DNA of 64,000 nucleotides from Actinoplanes cyaneus (GTDB taxonomy: Bacteria > Actinomycetota > Actinomycetes > Mycobacteriales > Micromonosporaceae), in assembly GCF_016862095.1 (NCBI RefSeq), contig NZ_BOMH01000014.1, forward strand, positions 124,001-188,000. Direction: 5' to 3'. Below, piece by piece: positions 25,558 to 34,352 of this stretch. Both the position numbers and the translations under genes were made by a program. The first letter of the stretch is position 1. Each line of letters begins with the position of its first letter. The notes beneath the pieces are model-generated. The model was not told the origin of the DNA and did not search any database. It saw only the letters and a list, made by a program, of their open reading frames with translations.

Positions 25558-27119
25558 TGAACTACGACTACCTGCTCACCGGGCCCACGTGGACCACCGC
25601 GTCCGTCCTGCTCCTGGCCCTGCTCGTGGTGCCCGCGCTGGGTGCCGCCGTGGTCGCCGTGCTGCCGGCCCGGCGTGACCGGCAGGCCCGGATCGTCGCC
25701 ACCGGCTTCGCCGCCGTCACGTTCGTGCTCTCGCTCGTCCCGTTCTTCGCGGGGGAGCGTGGCCAGGGCTGGGTCGCGTTCGGCGGGCCCCGCGACACCG
25801 CGCCACTGACCCCCTGGGTGAACCTGGACCTGCCCTGGGTCCCCGCTCTCGGCCTGCGTTTCCACCTCGGGATCGACGGGATCTCCTACCCGCTGGTGGT
25901 GCTCACCGGGCTGCTCACGCTGCTGTGCTGCGCTTACACGGTGCGCAAGGTGCCGAAGGACGGCGGCCCCGGCCGTACGCTCAGCGCGCTTCTCCTGATC
26001 CTGGAAGTCGGCGTCCTCGGGACTTTCCTGTCGCTGGACCTGATCCTGTTCTTCGTCTTCTTCGAGGTCGTCCTGCTCCCCATGTACGCCGTGATCGCCG
26101 GCTGGGGTGGCAGCGAGCGCCGAGCGGCCGCGCGCAAGTTCGTGCTCTACACGCTCTTCGGCTCGGTCCTGCTGCTGCTCGGCGTGGTCCTGGTCGTCAC
26201 GAAGGCCGGCACCGGCAACCTGATCGCGCTGACCGGTGCGCCCGGTCTCACCCGCACCACGCAGTACGTCGTGTTCGCCCTGCTCGCTGTCGCGTTCGCG
26301 GTGAAGGCGCCGCTCTGGCCGCTGCACACCTGGCTGCCGGACGCGCACACCGAGGCGCCCACCGTCGGCTCGGTGATCCTGGCCGGCGTCCTGCTGAAGA
26401 TGGGCACCTACGGCCTGATCCGCGTCGGGGTCGGCGTCGCCCCGCTCGGCGCCGAGTGGGCCGCTCCCGCGCTGGGCATCCTCGCCGTGATCGCGATCCT
26501 CGCCGGCTCGCTGATCTGCCTGCGCCAGCGCGAGCTGAAACGGCTGATCGCCTACTCCAGCGTCGGTCACATGGGGTTCGTGCTGCTCGGCATCGCCACG
26601 CTCACGATCACCGGTCTGCAGGCCGCCCTGCTCGGCAACGTCGCGCACGGCCTGATCACCGGCCTGCTGTTCTTCCTGGCCGGAACGATCAAGGACCGCG
26701 CCGGCACGGGCTCGCTGGATCAGCTGAGCGGCCTGCGGGAGACCGCGCCACGGCTGGCCGGTCTCTTCGGTTTCGCCGCGATCGCGTCGCTCGGCCTGCC
26801 CGGGCTGGCCGGCTTCTGGGGCGAGGCGTTCGCGGTGGTCGCCGCTGTCCGCCGGGGCGGCCCGTTCTGGCTCACGCTGGCGATCCTCGGGGCCGTGGGC
26901 GGTGCGCTGACCGCGGCGTACTTCCTGCGGCTGCTGCGCCGCCTGACGCACGGCCCGACCACGCCGACGGTCCATGCGCTGCGCTCGTCGACGGCGGCCG
27001 TCGAGTGGTTCGCCTGGACCCCGCTGATCCTGCTGACCCTGGCCGTCGGCGTGATTCCCGCCCTGGTCCTCGCCGAGACGGCGCTGCCGCTGACCACCCT
27101 GCTGGGAGGCCACCCGTGA
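25557..27119 (+). CDS. nuoM: NADH-quinone oxidoreductase subunit M
   Basis: This 520-aa antiporter-like subunit shows FHLGIDGISYPLVVLTGLLTLL, FFEVVLLPMYAVIAGWGG, KAPLWPLHTWLPDAHTEAPTVGSVILAGVLLKMGTYGLIR and LIAYSSVGHMGFVLLGI. All are diagnostic for NuoM. The start overlaps the nuoL stop by one base. Confidence 0.95.
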   Translation: MNYDYLLTGPTWTTASVLLLALLVVPALGAAVVAVLPARRDRQARIVATGFAAVTFVLSLVPFFAGERGQGWVAFGGPRDTAPLTPWVNLDLPWVPALGLRFHLGIDGISYPLVVLTGLLTLLCCAYTVRKVPKDGGPGRTLSALLLILEVGVLGTFLSLDLILFFVFFEVVLLPMYAVIAGWGGSERRAAARKFVLYTLFGSVLLLLGVVLVVTKAGTGNLIALTGAPGLTRTTQYVVFALLAVAFAVKAPLWPLHTWLPDAHTEAPTVGSVILAGVLLKMGTYGLIRVGVGVAPLGAEWAAPALGILAVIAILAGSLICLRQRELKRLIAYSSVGHMGFVLLGIATLTITGLQAALLGNVAHGLITGLLFFLAGTIKDRAGTGSLDQLSGLRETAPRLAGLFGFAAIASLGLPGLAGFWGEAFAVVAAVRRGGPFWLTLAILGAVGGALTAAYFLRLLRRLTHGPTTPTVHALRSSTAAVEWFAWTPLILLTLAVGVIPALVLAETALPLTTLLGGHP

Positions 27120-27147
27120 GCCTGTTCGTTCTCCCCGGGGGTCACCG

Positions 27148-28590
27148 GTGAGCCAGTCGATCGACCACTTCGCGCTGCTCCCGCTCTACGCGGCGGCCGG
27201 CACCGCGATCCTCGCGTTCCTCGCCGACCTGTTCGTCGCCAAGCGCGCCGCGACCGTCGCCGTCACCGCGCTCGGCGCCCTGGCGACCGCGGTCCTGGCC
27301 CTGGTGGTGGGCCCGGAGGCGGGCACGTTCTGCACGACCGGCGCGTGCTCCTGGGTCGCGACCTGGCCGGCCGCGGTCACCGCCGCGCTGTTCGCCGCCC
27401 TGACCGCCGGTGTCCTGGCCCTCTCGGTTCCCGCGCTGCGCCTGGGCATCGCGCCGGCCGGCGAGTTCTGCTTCCTGCTGGCCTGCTCGATGACCGGCGG
27501 CGTCGTCATCGCCTACGCCGGTGACCTGATCACCCTGATCGTCGGCCTGGAGACCCTGACCCTTCCGCTGTACGTCCTGGTCGGCCTCCGCCGATCCGGG
27601 CCGGCCGGGCGGGCGGCCGCCGCGTCCGTGACGTTCTTCCTGATCAGCATCGTCTCGACCGCCGTGACCCTGCTGGGCGCCGCGCTGAACTACGCCGCGA
27701 CGGGCGCCGTCCACCTCGCGCTGCTGCACGCCGCGTCCGGCCCTTTCGCCCCGCTCGCCGGCGTGGGCGTGGCCCTGCTGGTGATCGGCCTGGCCTTCAA
27801 GGTCGCCGCGGTCCCGTTGCACGCGTGGGCCCCGGCCACCTACGACGGCGCTCCCCTCCCGATCGCGGCCTACCTGTCCACGGCCTCCAAGCTGGGCGGT
27901 GTCCTGGCCCTCGCCGCTGTCGTCTCCCGCGTGGACGCGCGCGCCGTGACGGCGGTCCTGGCCGTCCTGACGATGACCATCGGCAACCTGGTCGCGCTGC
28001 GCCAGACCCGGATGGTCCGCCTGCTGGCCTGGTCGTCGATCGCGCAGGCCGGTTACGTCCTGGCGGCGCTGGCGCTCGGGGCCGCGGGTGTCCCGGCCGC
28101 CCTGGCGTACGCCGTCCTCTTCATGGTCCTGGAGTTCGTGGCCTTCACCGTCGTGGTGGCCCTGCGCCGCCCGGGCGCCGACGGTGGCGCCCTGCTCGAC
28201 CACCGCGGGGCCGGCCGTCGCAGTCCCTGGCTGGGCGCCGCGCTGGTGCTGGCCCTGGCCGGGCTGGCCGGACTGCCGCCTGGTCTGGCCGGCCTGTTCG
28301 CCAAGCTCTCGGTCGTGAACGTCCTGGTCCAGCAGAACTGGTCCTGGCTCGCCGCGGTCGTGGTCCTGAACGCGGTGATCGCCCTGGCGTACTACGTGCG
28401 GGTCGCCGCGTCCCTCTACTCGCTGCCCCCGCGCATCGGCCGCAGCGTCGCCGACCCGGTCCTGGTGGACGCCGCGCTGCACCCCCGGCTGCCGGTCTCC
28501 CGGCCGGTCGCCGCAGCCCTGGCCGTATCGGTGACGGTGGCCGTGATCCTGGGTTTCGCCCCGCAGCTGCTGTTCGACGCCCTGACCTGA
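27148..28590 (+). CDS. nuoN: NADH-quinone oxidoreductase subunit N
   Basis: This 480-aa antiporter-like subunit has LIVGLETLTLPLYVLVGL, AFKVAAVPLHAWAPATYDGAPLPIAAYLSTASKLGG and LLAWSSIAQAGYVLAAL. The GTG at 27148 was taken. A tiny 11-codon frame from GTG 27116 overlaps the nuoM stop and ends inside the nuoN start; it may only carry ribosomes from nuoM to nuoN. NuoN closes the partial cluster; no strong terminator hairpin follows before the convergent gene at 28643. Confidence 0.94.
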   Translation: MSQSIDHFALLPLYAAAGTAILAFLADLFVAKRAATVAVTALGALATAVLALVVGPEAGTFCTTGACSWVATWPAAVTAALFAALTAGVLALSVPALRLGIAPAGEFCFLLACSMTGGVVIAYAGDLITLIVGLETLTLPLYVLVGLRRSGPAGRAAAASVTFFLISIVSTAVTLLGAALNYAATGAVHLALLHAASGPFAPLAGVGVALLVIGLAFKVAAVPLHAWAPATYDGAPLPIAAYLSTASKLGGVLALAAVVSRVDARAVTAVLAVLTMTIGNLVALRQTRMVRLLAWSSIAQAGYVLAALALGAAGVPAALAYAVLFMVLEFVAFTVVVALRRPGADGGALLDHRGAGRRSPWLGAALVLALAGLAGLPPGLAGLFAKLSVVNVLVQQNWSWLAAVVVLNAVIALAYYVRVAASLYSLPPRIGRSVADPVLVDAALHPRLPVSRPVAAALAVSVTVAVILGFAPQLLFDALT

Positions 28591-28642
28591 TCCGTGGGCG
28601 GCGCTGTTCGGGCTTCTCGGCGAGGCCCTGACCGCGGTCTGC

Positions 28643-28945
28643 CTACTTGACGCGGCGGGTGTTGCGGGCGACCAGCGATTCGTACTCCGCGTGCTTCTCC
28701 AGCCACTCGGAGACGAACGGGCACATCGGGACCACCGTCCGCCCCTTCGCCCGGGCGTCGTCCATCGCGAAGCGCACCAGCGCCGAGCCCACGCCCTGCC
28801 GCTCGAAGGCCGGGTCGACCTCGGTGTGCGTGTAGACGACGATCGGCCCGGTCAACTGGTAGGTGAGCACCCCGGCGAGAGCGCCCCCCTCGTCATGAGC
28901 CTCGAATCGGCCCTTCTCCGGAACCTCGGTCACCGCGAACTCCAT
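28643..28945 (-). CDS. Small GNAT-like N-acetyltransferase (YjdJ/CG-type)
   Basis: This 100-aa protein is a minimal GNAT fold: THTEVDPAFERQGVGSALVRFAMDDARAKGRTVVPMCPFVSEWLEKH. QGVGSAL is the acetyl-CoA loop and the CPFVSEWLEKHAEY ending is typical of the Acetyltransf_CG family. The substrate is unknown. It stands alone between convergent nuoN and the MOSC gene. Confidence 0.88.
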   Translation of the reverse strand: MEFAVTEVPEKGRFEAHDEGGALAGVLTYQLTGPIVVYTHTEVDPAFERQGVGSALVRFAMDDARAKGRTVVPMCPFVSEWLEKHAEYESLVARNTRRVK

Positions 28946-28966
28946 CAGGCCATCAAACCACGGAGA

Positions 28967-29623
28967 TCAGGCGAGGCGTTCCGCCACCTCGGCGAGCATC
29001 TTCGGCGGCAGTTCGGGTGCTTCGAGGAGCCGGGCCAGCCGGGTGTGGTCGTGCAGGTAGATCTCGTACGACTCGGCGAGCGTCAGCCCGTGCGCCGGCC
29101 GGTCCACCACCGTGATCCGGTCACCGGGGACCAGCGTGCCGGGCGTGACCACCCGCAGGTAGGCGCCGGTCCGGTTCACCGCCGCGAAGCGTTTCACCCA
29201 GCGCGGCTCGCCCATCCGGTTCTGGAACGTCAGGCACGGGATCCGGCCGAAGGTCACCTGCAGGACCAGGCCCGAGCCGAACTCCCACTTCTCGCCGATC
29301 ACGCCGCCGATCAGGTCGAGCCCGGACGTCGTCAGGTTCTCCCCGAACAGTCCCGGCGGCAGGTCACGGCCCAGCGACGCCGCCCACCACGCGTAGTCCT
29401 CCACGGCGTACGCGTAGATCGCCTGGTCGTCGCCCCCGTGATGCCGGGTGTCGCCGATATGGTCGCCGACCACTCCGCTGTGCAGGCCGGTCGTCTTGGG
29501 CCCGGGAGCGCGCACCGTCACCGGCTCCGTCACGGGTTTCTTGATGATCCCCGTGGTCGGCGCGTCCTTGCCCATGCTGGGCTCCGGCGAACCGACGTTG
29601 ATCGACTTCGCGATTCCGTTCAT
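28967..29623 (-). CDS. MOSC-domain protein (YiiM-like)
   Basis: This 218-aa protein has the MOSC fold that binds molybdenum cofactor in related reductase systems: VGDHIGDTRHHGGDDQAIYAYAVEDY, FGENLTTSGLD, GEKWEFGSGLVLQVTFGRIPCLTFQNRMGEPRWVKRF. The Cys in GRIPCLTF corresponds to the conserved MOSC cysteine. The ATG at 29623 overlaps the stop of the upstream GNAT gene (ATGA). Without a partner reductase nearby, its task is open; relatives act in detoxification of N-hydroxylated compounds. Confidence 0.88.
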   Translation of the reverse strand: MNGIAKSINVGSPEPSMGKDAPTTGIIKKPVTEPVTVRAPGPKTTGLHSGVVGDHIGDTRHHGGDDQAIYAYAVEDYAWWAASLGRDLPPGLFGENLTTSGLDLIGGVIGEKWEFGSGLVLQVTFGRIPCLTFQNRMGEPRWVKRFAAVNRTGAYLRVVTPGTLVPGDRITVVDRPAHGLTLAESYEIYLHDHTRLARLLEAPELPPKMLAEVAERLA

Positions 29624-30441
29624 GAGAATGCCACCATCGCTCGATCCTCCACCGGGCGATAGCCGAGCCGGTGGTAAAGCGCGTTGCTCGTCGGATTGTT
29701 CAGGTCGGTGTAGAGCACGACCTCGTCCGCGCCGTCGTCGAGCGCGGCCCGCGTGGCGGCCGTCGTCGCGCCGGCGGCATAACCACGGCGGCGCAGAGCG
29801 GGCGGCGTCCACACGCGCAGAATCCGGATCATGCCGGCCGAAAGACGCGATCGGACCGCCATCGCGACCGGCGCATTCCCATCGATCCAGAGCGTGATGC
29901 CGGCATGCGCGAGATGGTCGTCCACGACCGCTGCCACGTCGCCGGTGGGCTCGCCGAGGAACGCCTGGAAGTCGCCCATCCAGCCGATCAGCAGCTCGCG
30001 GTCGGCCCCGGTGGCGGGCCGTGCCGAGCCCGGCGGGGCCGGATCCGGCCGGGTCAGCGTGCCGAGACGGTGAAGCCGGGTACGCATCCCCGGCGCGACT
30101 TCCCGGTCACCGACGAAGGCGGCGAGATCGCCGTCCACCATGTTGACCCCGGAAACGGCCCGGCCCGCGAGAGCGGAGACGGCCGCGGGCACCGCTTCCG
30201 GCGGCAGCGCGCTGAACAGCACGGGATGCGGGGGAGTGTGCAGAAGAACTCCCGCCACCTCGCCGCCCGGCGGCCGCCACCAGCCGAAACAGGGGTCCTC
30301 CGGCCCGTACGCGTGTGATCCCCGCGACCGCAGGGTGCCGATCAGCGTGAGGAAGAGGGTGTGCCGGACCGGCGACGATCGAAGAAAGGCGTCCGCGACC
30401 GACGCGAACTCCTCCACATCGGACGTGATCTCCCAGGCCAT
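29620..30441 (-). CDS. GNAT-family acetyltransferase, two-part
   Basis: This 273-aa protein has a degenerate N-terminal half and a C-terminal GNAT domain with LRVWTPPALRRRGYAAGATTAATRAALDDGADEVVLYTDLNNPTSNALYHRLGYRPV. RRRGYA is the acetyl-CoA loop and NPTSNALYHRLGY is the FR47-like ending. The substrate is unknown. It is translationally coupled to the MOSC gene by a 4-bp overlap. Confidence 0.85.
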   Translation of the reverse strand: MAWEITSDVEEFASVADAFLRSSPVRHTLFLTLIGTLRSRGSHAYGPEDPCFGWWRPPGGEVAGVLLHTPPHPVLFSALPPEAVPAAVSALAGRAVSGVNMVDGDLAAFVGDREVAPGMRTRLHRLGTLTRPDPAPPGSARPATGADRELLIGWMGDFQAFLGEPTGDVAAVVDDHLAHAGITLWIDGNAPVAMAVRSRLSAGMIRILRVWTPPALRRRGYAAGATTAATRAALDDGADEVVLYTDLNNPTSNALYHRLGYRPVEDRAMVAFS

Positions 30442-30460
30442 TTCGCCATCCTAGGCGGGG

Positions 30461-31468
30461 TTACATGCCCCACGCCTTCGCAATTCGCGCGAGGCTGTCC
30501 CGCCGCGTCTCCGGGTCGTAGACGGTGCCGGCCAGGATCAGCTCGTTCGCCCCGGTCCGCTCGATCAGGGCGTCCAGCCCCGCGACGACCTCGTCGGCCG
30601 TGCCCGCGTACTGCGTTCCCGGCAGCGAGTTCAGCATCTGCAGATCCAGATCGGACAGCTCCCGCTCGGCGGCGGCCTCCGGCGAGATGATCGGCCCGAG
30701 CCGCCCGGTGCGCAGGCTCAGCGCCATGATGCGGCTCGGCCCGGCCAGGAACTGCGCCGCCTCGGTCGTCTCCGCCGCGATCACCGACGCGCTGACCATC
30801 ACGTGCGGCTCCGGGAACCGTGCCGACGGCTTGAACCCCGACCGGTACAACTGCAGGGCGCTGTCCACATCGGAGGCGATCGCGAAGTGGTACGCATAGC
30901 AGAACGGCAGGCCCAGGGCGGCCGCGATCTGCGCCCCGTACGTCGACGAGCCCAGAATCCAGACCTCCGGGAACGTCTCCGGAGCCGGCGTCGCGTGCAA
31001 CCGCCCCGCTTTCCCGGCCGCCCGCTCGTCGCCCAGCAGCCCCAGCACCGTCTGCAGGTGCTCGGGGAACTGCTCCACCGTCAGATACGGCGAAACGCCG
31101 CGCAGCGCCGCCGCGGTGGCCTGATCCGTTCCCGGCGCGCGCCCGATCCCCAGGTCGATCCGCTCCGGGTAGAGCGCCTCCAGGAGCGCGAACTGCTCCG
31201 CCACGACGAACGGCATGTGGTTGGGCAGCATCACCCCGCCGGACCCCACCTTGATCCGTTTCGTCTGCGCGGCCACGGCCCCGATCAGCACCGGCGGAGT
31301 GGTCGAGGCCACCGCCGGCATGTTGTGGTGCTCGGCGACCCAGAAGCGGGAGAACCCCAGCTCATCGGCCGTCTTGGCGATCTCGATCGTGCCGCGCAGC
31401 GCATCGGCGCTGCCGTGCCCCTCGCGCACGGTGGCCAGATCCAGGACGGAAAGCGGTACACGGGTCAT
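30461..31468 (-). CDS. LLM-class flavin-dependent oxidoreductase
   Basis: This 335-aa protein is a bacterial-luciferase-like monooxygenase: LGFSRFWVAEHHNMPAVASTTPPVLIGAVAAQTKRIKVGSGGVMLPNH and EALYPERIDLGIGRAPGTD are diagnostic of the MsnO8-type branch, which uses FMN. The ATG at 31468 overlaps the stop of the upstream TetR gene (ATGA), favouring it over the ATG at 31480. The substrate is unknown. The coupled regulator probably controls it. Confidence 0.88.
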   Translation of the reverse strand: MTRVPLSVLDLATVREGHGSADALRGTIEIAKTADELGFSRFWVAEHHNMPAVASTTPPVLIGAVAAQTKRIKVGSGGVMLPNHMPFVVAEQFALLEALYPERIDLGIGRAPGTDQATAAALRGVSPYLTVEQFPEHLQTVLGLLGDERAAGKAGRLHATPAPETFPEVWILGSSTYGAQIAAALGLPFCYAYHFAIASDVDSALQLYRSGFKPSARFPEPHVMVSASVIAAETTEAAQFLAGPSRIMALSLRTGRLGPIISPEAAAERELSDLDLQMLNSLPGTQYAGTADEVVAGLDALIERTGANELILAGTVYDPETRRDSLARIAKAWGM

Positions 31469-32031
31469 GATGTCGTCCATTCCGGAGATTGCAGAAGGGT
31501 GAAGCCCTCGTCGATCAGCCGATGCAGCCCGGCGATGCCGGTGTCCACGTCCCACCGCGGCAGCACCGTGTTCAGAACGGTCTGCGCGGTGTTGATGAGA
31601 AGGTCCAGCTGAAGCTCGGTCGAATCGGCATTGCGTTGCGACGCCCAGGCGCGGACCGCGTCCCAGAACCGGTCGCACACCTTTCGCGAGCAGGCTGCCA
31701 ATTCCGGCGAGGCGCGCAGCACGAGCCGCTGCCGGATCATCCGTTCCGCGGCCGCCGTCGTATATGCGCGAATCAATTGGTGAAGCGCGGTCCAGAGCGG
31801 CTCACCGGCAGGCCGCGCGGCGATCAGCTCGGCCCACAGCAGCGGATCCTCCGGGTCCGGGTCGAACAGCACGGATTCCTTGCCGGCGAAGTAGTTGAAA
31901 TAGGTCCGCCGGGAGATCCCCGCCTCGGCCACGATGTCGTCCACCGACACCGCGTCGAACCCGCGCTCCGCCATCAGGCCGACGGCCGAGTCCCGGATCT
32001 GCCGCCATGTCTCGGGGCTGCGTTGTCGCAC
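31465..32031 (-). CDS. TetR-family regulator
   Basis: This 188-aa protein has an N-terminal helix-turn-helix (GFDAVSVDDIVAEAGISRRTYFNYFAGKESVLF) and a C-terminal domain of the TetR_C_17/MftR-like type. Start is GTG 32031. A palindrome at 32052-32064, 20 bp upstream, is a likely autoregulatory operator. It is co-transcribed with the flavin oxidoreductase. Confidence 0.88.
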   Translation of the reverse strand: MRQRSPETWRQIRDSAVGLMAERGFDAVSVDDIVAEAGISRRTYFNYFAGKESVLFDPDPEDPLLWAELIAARPAGEPLWTALHQLIRAYTTAAAERMIRQRLVLRASPELAACSRKVCDRFWDAVRAWASQRNADSTELQLDLLINTAQTVLNTVLPRWDVDTGIAGLHRLIDEGFTLLQSPEWTTS

Positions 32032-32051
32032 CTCTCGACCCTAGCGCGGCG

Positions 32052-32064
32052 TGCACTGAGTGCA
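32052..32064. promoter_or_regulatory. TetR-type operator
   Basis: TGCACTGAGTGCA is a perfect 6-1-6 palindrome 20 bp before the TetR gene start. It has the TTGCACT-N-AGTGCAA look of known TetR operators, apart from one flanking base. The most likely ligand is the TetR protein at 31465-32031. Confidence 0.65.
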
Positions 32065-32122
32065 AGTTAGATGTGCTCCACGCCCCAGGAACGACTTCTC
32101 CGGGTCCGAACTCCGCCGGCGA

Positions 32123-32599
32123 TCAGTAGCGACGCCGCTGTCGGCGGATCACCTGAACGCCCACCGTGACCGCGGTCAGCGCCGCCCCCGGCACCAGCAT
32201 CCAGGCCGGCCACGGGTAGACCCAATCGTTGACGGTCGCGCGCACCAGCGCGTAGACCACCAGGTTGACCGCGGCCACCGCGGCCCAGACGGTCCACAGC
32301 ACCACCATGGCGGTCGGCAGGCGACTCGACTCGCGGCGCGCCTCGGCGGCCCGGCGGGCGTGGATCTCGGCGGCGCTGACCCCGGGGCGCGGCAGGTCCT
32401 GCACGATCACGAGAAGCTCGGCGTAGGTGCGCGCCGCGTACGCCGCGGCCACCCGATCGTCGTACTCGTGAAGGGAGAGCCGCCCCTCGTCGAGCGCGCC
32501 TTTCAGCTGATCGGCGATCTGCTGCCGGTCGGTGTCGGCCGCCCGCAGGGTCTCGAACTGCTCGGAGCGCCGACCGGGACCGGTGACCTCTTTCGCCAT
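32123..32599 (-). CDS. DUF1707 and 2TM-domain membrane protein
   Basis: This 158-aa protein has a DUF1707 domain at the N-terminus (LRAADTDRQQIADQLKGALDEGRLSLHEYDDRVAAAYAARTYAELLVIVQDLP, residues about 18-70), an Arg/Glu-rich linker, and two membrane helices near 96-117 and 127-148, ending in RRQRRRY. Such proteins are common in actinobacteria and often act as membrane-linked regulators, but no specific role can be assigned. Confidence 0.85.
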   Translation of the reverse strand: MAKEVTGPGRRSEQFETLRAADTDRQQIADQLKGALDEGRLSLHEYDDRVAAAYAARTYAELLVIVQDLPRPGVSAAEIHARRAAEARRESSRLPTAMVVLWTVWAAVAAVNLVVYALVRATVNDWVYPWPAWMLVPGAALTAVTVGVQVIRRQRRRY

Positions 32600-32656
32600 G
32601 GCCGAGCTCCCTCGCAGACGCCGGTTCTCGGCGTCAGGCTATCGAAACTTCGCAAC

Positions 32657-33100
32657 TCAGTGGTGATGGTGCTGATGCACCACGGCGTGTCCCTTTCCGC
32701 GGGCGATCATCCACCGGTTCACCGGAACGGTCAGCACGAACGCGATCGCCAGCGACCCGGCCAGGCTCGCCCAGAACAGCCAGTCGCCCAGCCCGGCGTC
32801 CATCGCGCCGGGGATGGCGAGCAGGCCGGCGTTGTCGATCACCTCCATCGACGCGATCGACACGGTGTCGGCGGCCAGCGCGACCCCGATCGCCTGGCGC
32901 AGCGGAACCCCGGCGGCGAGCACCGGCCGCATCGTCAACGCGTATCCGAAGAGGAACGCGAGCGCGACGGAGATCGCGATGGTCGCGGTGTTGTGCCAGC
33001 CCAGTGCGGTGCTGATGACCATGCCGAGGACCTCGCCGACGGCGCAGCCGGTCAGGCAGTGCAGCGTGGCGGAAACGGCGGTGCGAGTCAGCGCATTCAT
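32657..33100 (-). CDS. DUF4396 membrane protein with His-rich tail
   Basis: This 147-aa protein matches DUF4396: TLHCLTGCAVGEVLGMVI at the start, HNTATIAISVALAFLFGYALTMRPVL, and ADTVSIASMEVIDNAGLLAIPGAMDAGL. About four membrane helices are predicted. The C-terminus ends HAVVHQHHHH, a plausible metal-binding tail, and two Cys lie in the first helix. The ATG at 33100 is only 10 bp from a CsoR-like operator at 33111-33125, so copper control is likely. No ribosome site is evident; a leaderless or near-leaderless message is possible. Confidence 0.8.
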   Translation of the reverse strand: MNALTRTAVSATLHCLTGCAVGEVLGMVISTALGWHNTATIAISVALAFLFGYALTMRPVLAAGVPLRQAIGVALAADTVSIASMEVIDNAGLLAIPGAMDAGLGDWLFWASLAGSLAIAFVLTVPVNRWMIARGKGHAVVHQHHHH

Positions 33101-33110
33101 GCGGACAGAG

Positions 33111-33125
33111 TACCCCCGGGGGGTA
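33111..33125 (-). promoter_or_regulatory. CsoR-like copper operator
   Basis: TACCCCCGGGGGGTA has the form of the pseudo-palindromic GTATACCCCC-GGGGGTAC sites bound by CsoR/RcnR repressors in actinobacteria. It lies 10-25 bp upstream of the DUF4396 start, where it would cover the promoter. No csoR gene is in the window. Confidence 0.65.
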
Positions 33126-33284
33126 TATGCATCGACAACGTTCCGCGTGTTCCGGGCCACACAGCCGGCGTCGGCACCCCGGCTGTCTGCCCAGCGAACT
33201 CACAGCGCGCTCCAGGATGAACACGCAGGGTTCTCGCGTTCTCTGGAGTGCGGGTCACGAGCCCGCATGCTGAAGGAGTCGAAC

Positions 33285-34172
33285 GTGCACAGCCATCACA
33301 ACGGACTCAAGACGGCCGCCCTCCTCGGGCTGCTCACCGGCCTGATCCTGGCCGTGGGCTACTGGCTCGGCGGCAGCACCGGCCTGGTCATCGCGGTGAT
33401 CTTCTCGCTGGTCACCAACGCGGTCAGCTACTTCTTCTCGGACAAGATCGCGCTGCGGGCGATGGGCGCCCAGCCGGTCAGCGAGGCCGAGTTCCCGGCT
33501 CTGTACCAGATCGTGCGCGAGCTGGCCCACCAGGCGGGGCAGCCGATGCCACGCCTCTACGTCTCCCCGTCGACGCAGCCGAACGCGTTCGCGACCGGCC
33601 GTGACCCGGAGCACGCGGCGGTCGCCGTCACGGTCGGCATCACGCGCATCCTCGACACGCGTGAACTGCGCGGCGTCATCGGCCACGAGTTGTCACACGT
33701 CTACAACCGGGACATCCTGATCTCCAGCGTGGCGGGCGCGCTCGCCGGGATCATCACGATGTTCGCCCAGCTGGCGATCTTCCTGCCGTTCGGCGGCTCC
33801 GACGACGAGGACGGGCCGAACCCGGCGTCCCTGCTGCTCATGCTGATCCTCGGCCCGCTGGCCGCGTCGGTCGTCCAGCTGGCGATCAGCCGCAACCGCG
33901 AGTTCCAGGCGGACGCGTCCGGCGCGACACTGACCGGCGACCCGCTGGCCCTCGCCAGCGCGCTGGAGAAGATCCACTACGGCACGCAGCGGGCGCCGTT
34001 GCCGGCCGACGGGCAGCTCACCAGTGCGGCGCACTTGATGATCGCCAACCCGTTCCGGAGCGAAGGGATCGCGGCACTGTTCTCGACCCACCCGCCGATG
34101 GCCGAGCGGATCCGCCGCCTCCACGAGCAGGCGTCGCTGACCGGTGGCGCCGCCCGGCCGTACCTCCGCTGA
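33285..34172 (+). CDS. htpX: Zinc metalloprotease HtpX homologue
   Basis: This 295-aa M48 membrane protease has two N-terminal helices, then the zinc site HELSH (His134, Glu135, His138) in RGVIGHELSHVYNRD, and the third ligand Glu in NREFQADASGA. It probably cleaves damaged membrane proteins. The GTG at 33285 has AAGGAG seven bases upstream. It starts divergently from the DUF4396 gene. A perfect hairpin at 34189-34214 ends it. Confidence 0.93.
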   Translation: MHSHHNGLKTAALLGLLTGLILAVGYWLGGSTGLVIAVIFSLVTNAVSYFFSDKIALRAMGAQPVSEAEFPALYQIVRELAHQAGQPMPRLYVSPSTQPNAFATGRDPEHAAVAVTVGITRILDTRELRGVIGHELSHVYNRDILISSVAGALAGIITMFAQLAIFLPFGGSDDEDGPNPASLLLMLILGPLAASVVQLAISRNREFQADASGATLTGDPLALASALEKIHYGTQRAPLPADGQLTSAAHLMIANPFRSEGIAALFSTHPPMAERIRRLHEQASLTGGAARPYLR

Positions 34173-34188
34173 TCGCTCTTTCTCATCG

Positions 34189-34214
34189 ACGGCCGCGCCG
34201 ATCGGCGCGGCCGT
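34189..34214 (+). terminator. Terminator of htpX
   Basis: A perfect 26-nt palindrome starts 16 bp after the htpX stop codon. As RNA it would form an 11-bp GC stem with a 4-nt loop. Confidence 0.65.
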
Positions 34215-34352
34215 CCGCCGTGCGGCCGAAGATCACATTCCGATTTCCGGCGTACGCCGTGAGCCGCACGACACCCGTCCCTTCTCTCAGGTTGGCAGCG
34301 TTAGGGTCGAAAGCCGATACGCCCGTTACCGAAGACTCTGGGGGACCTGCTC

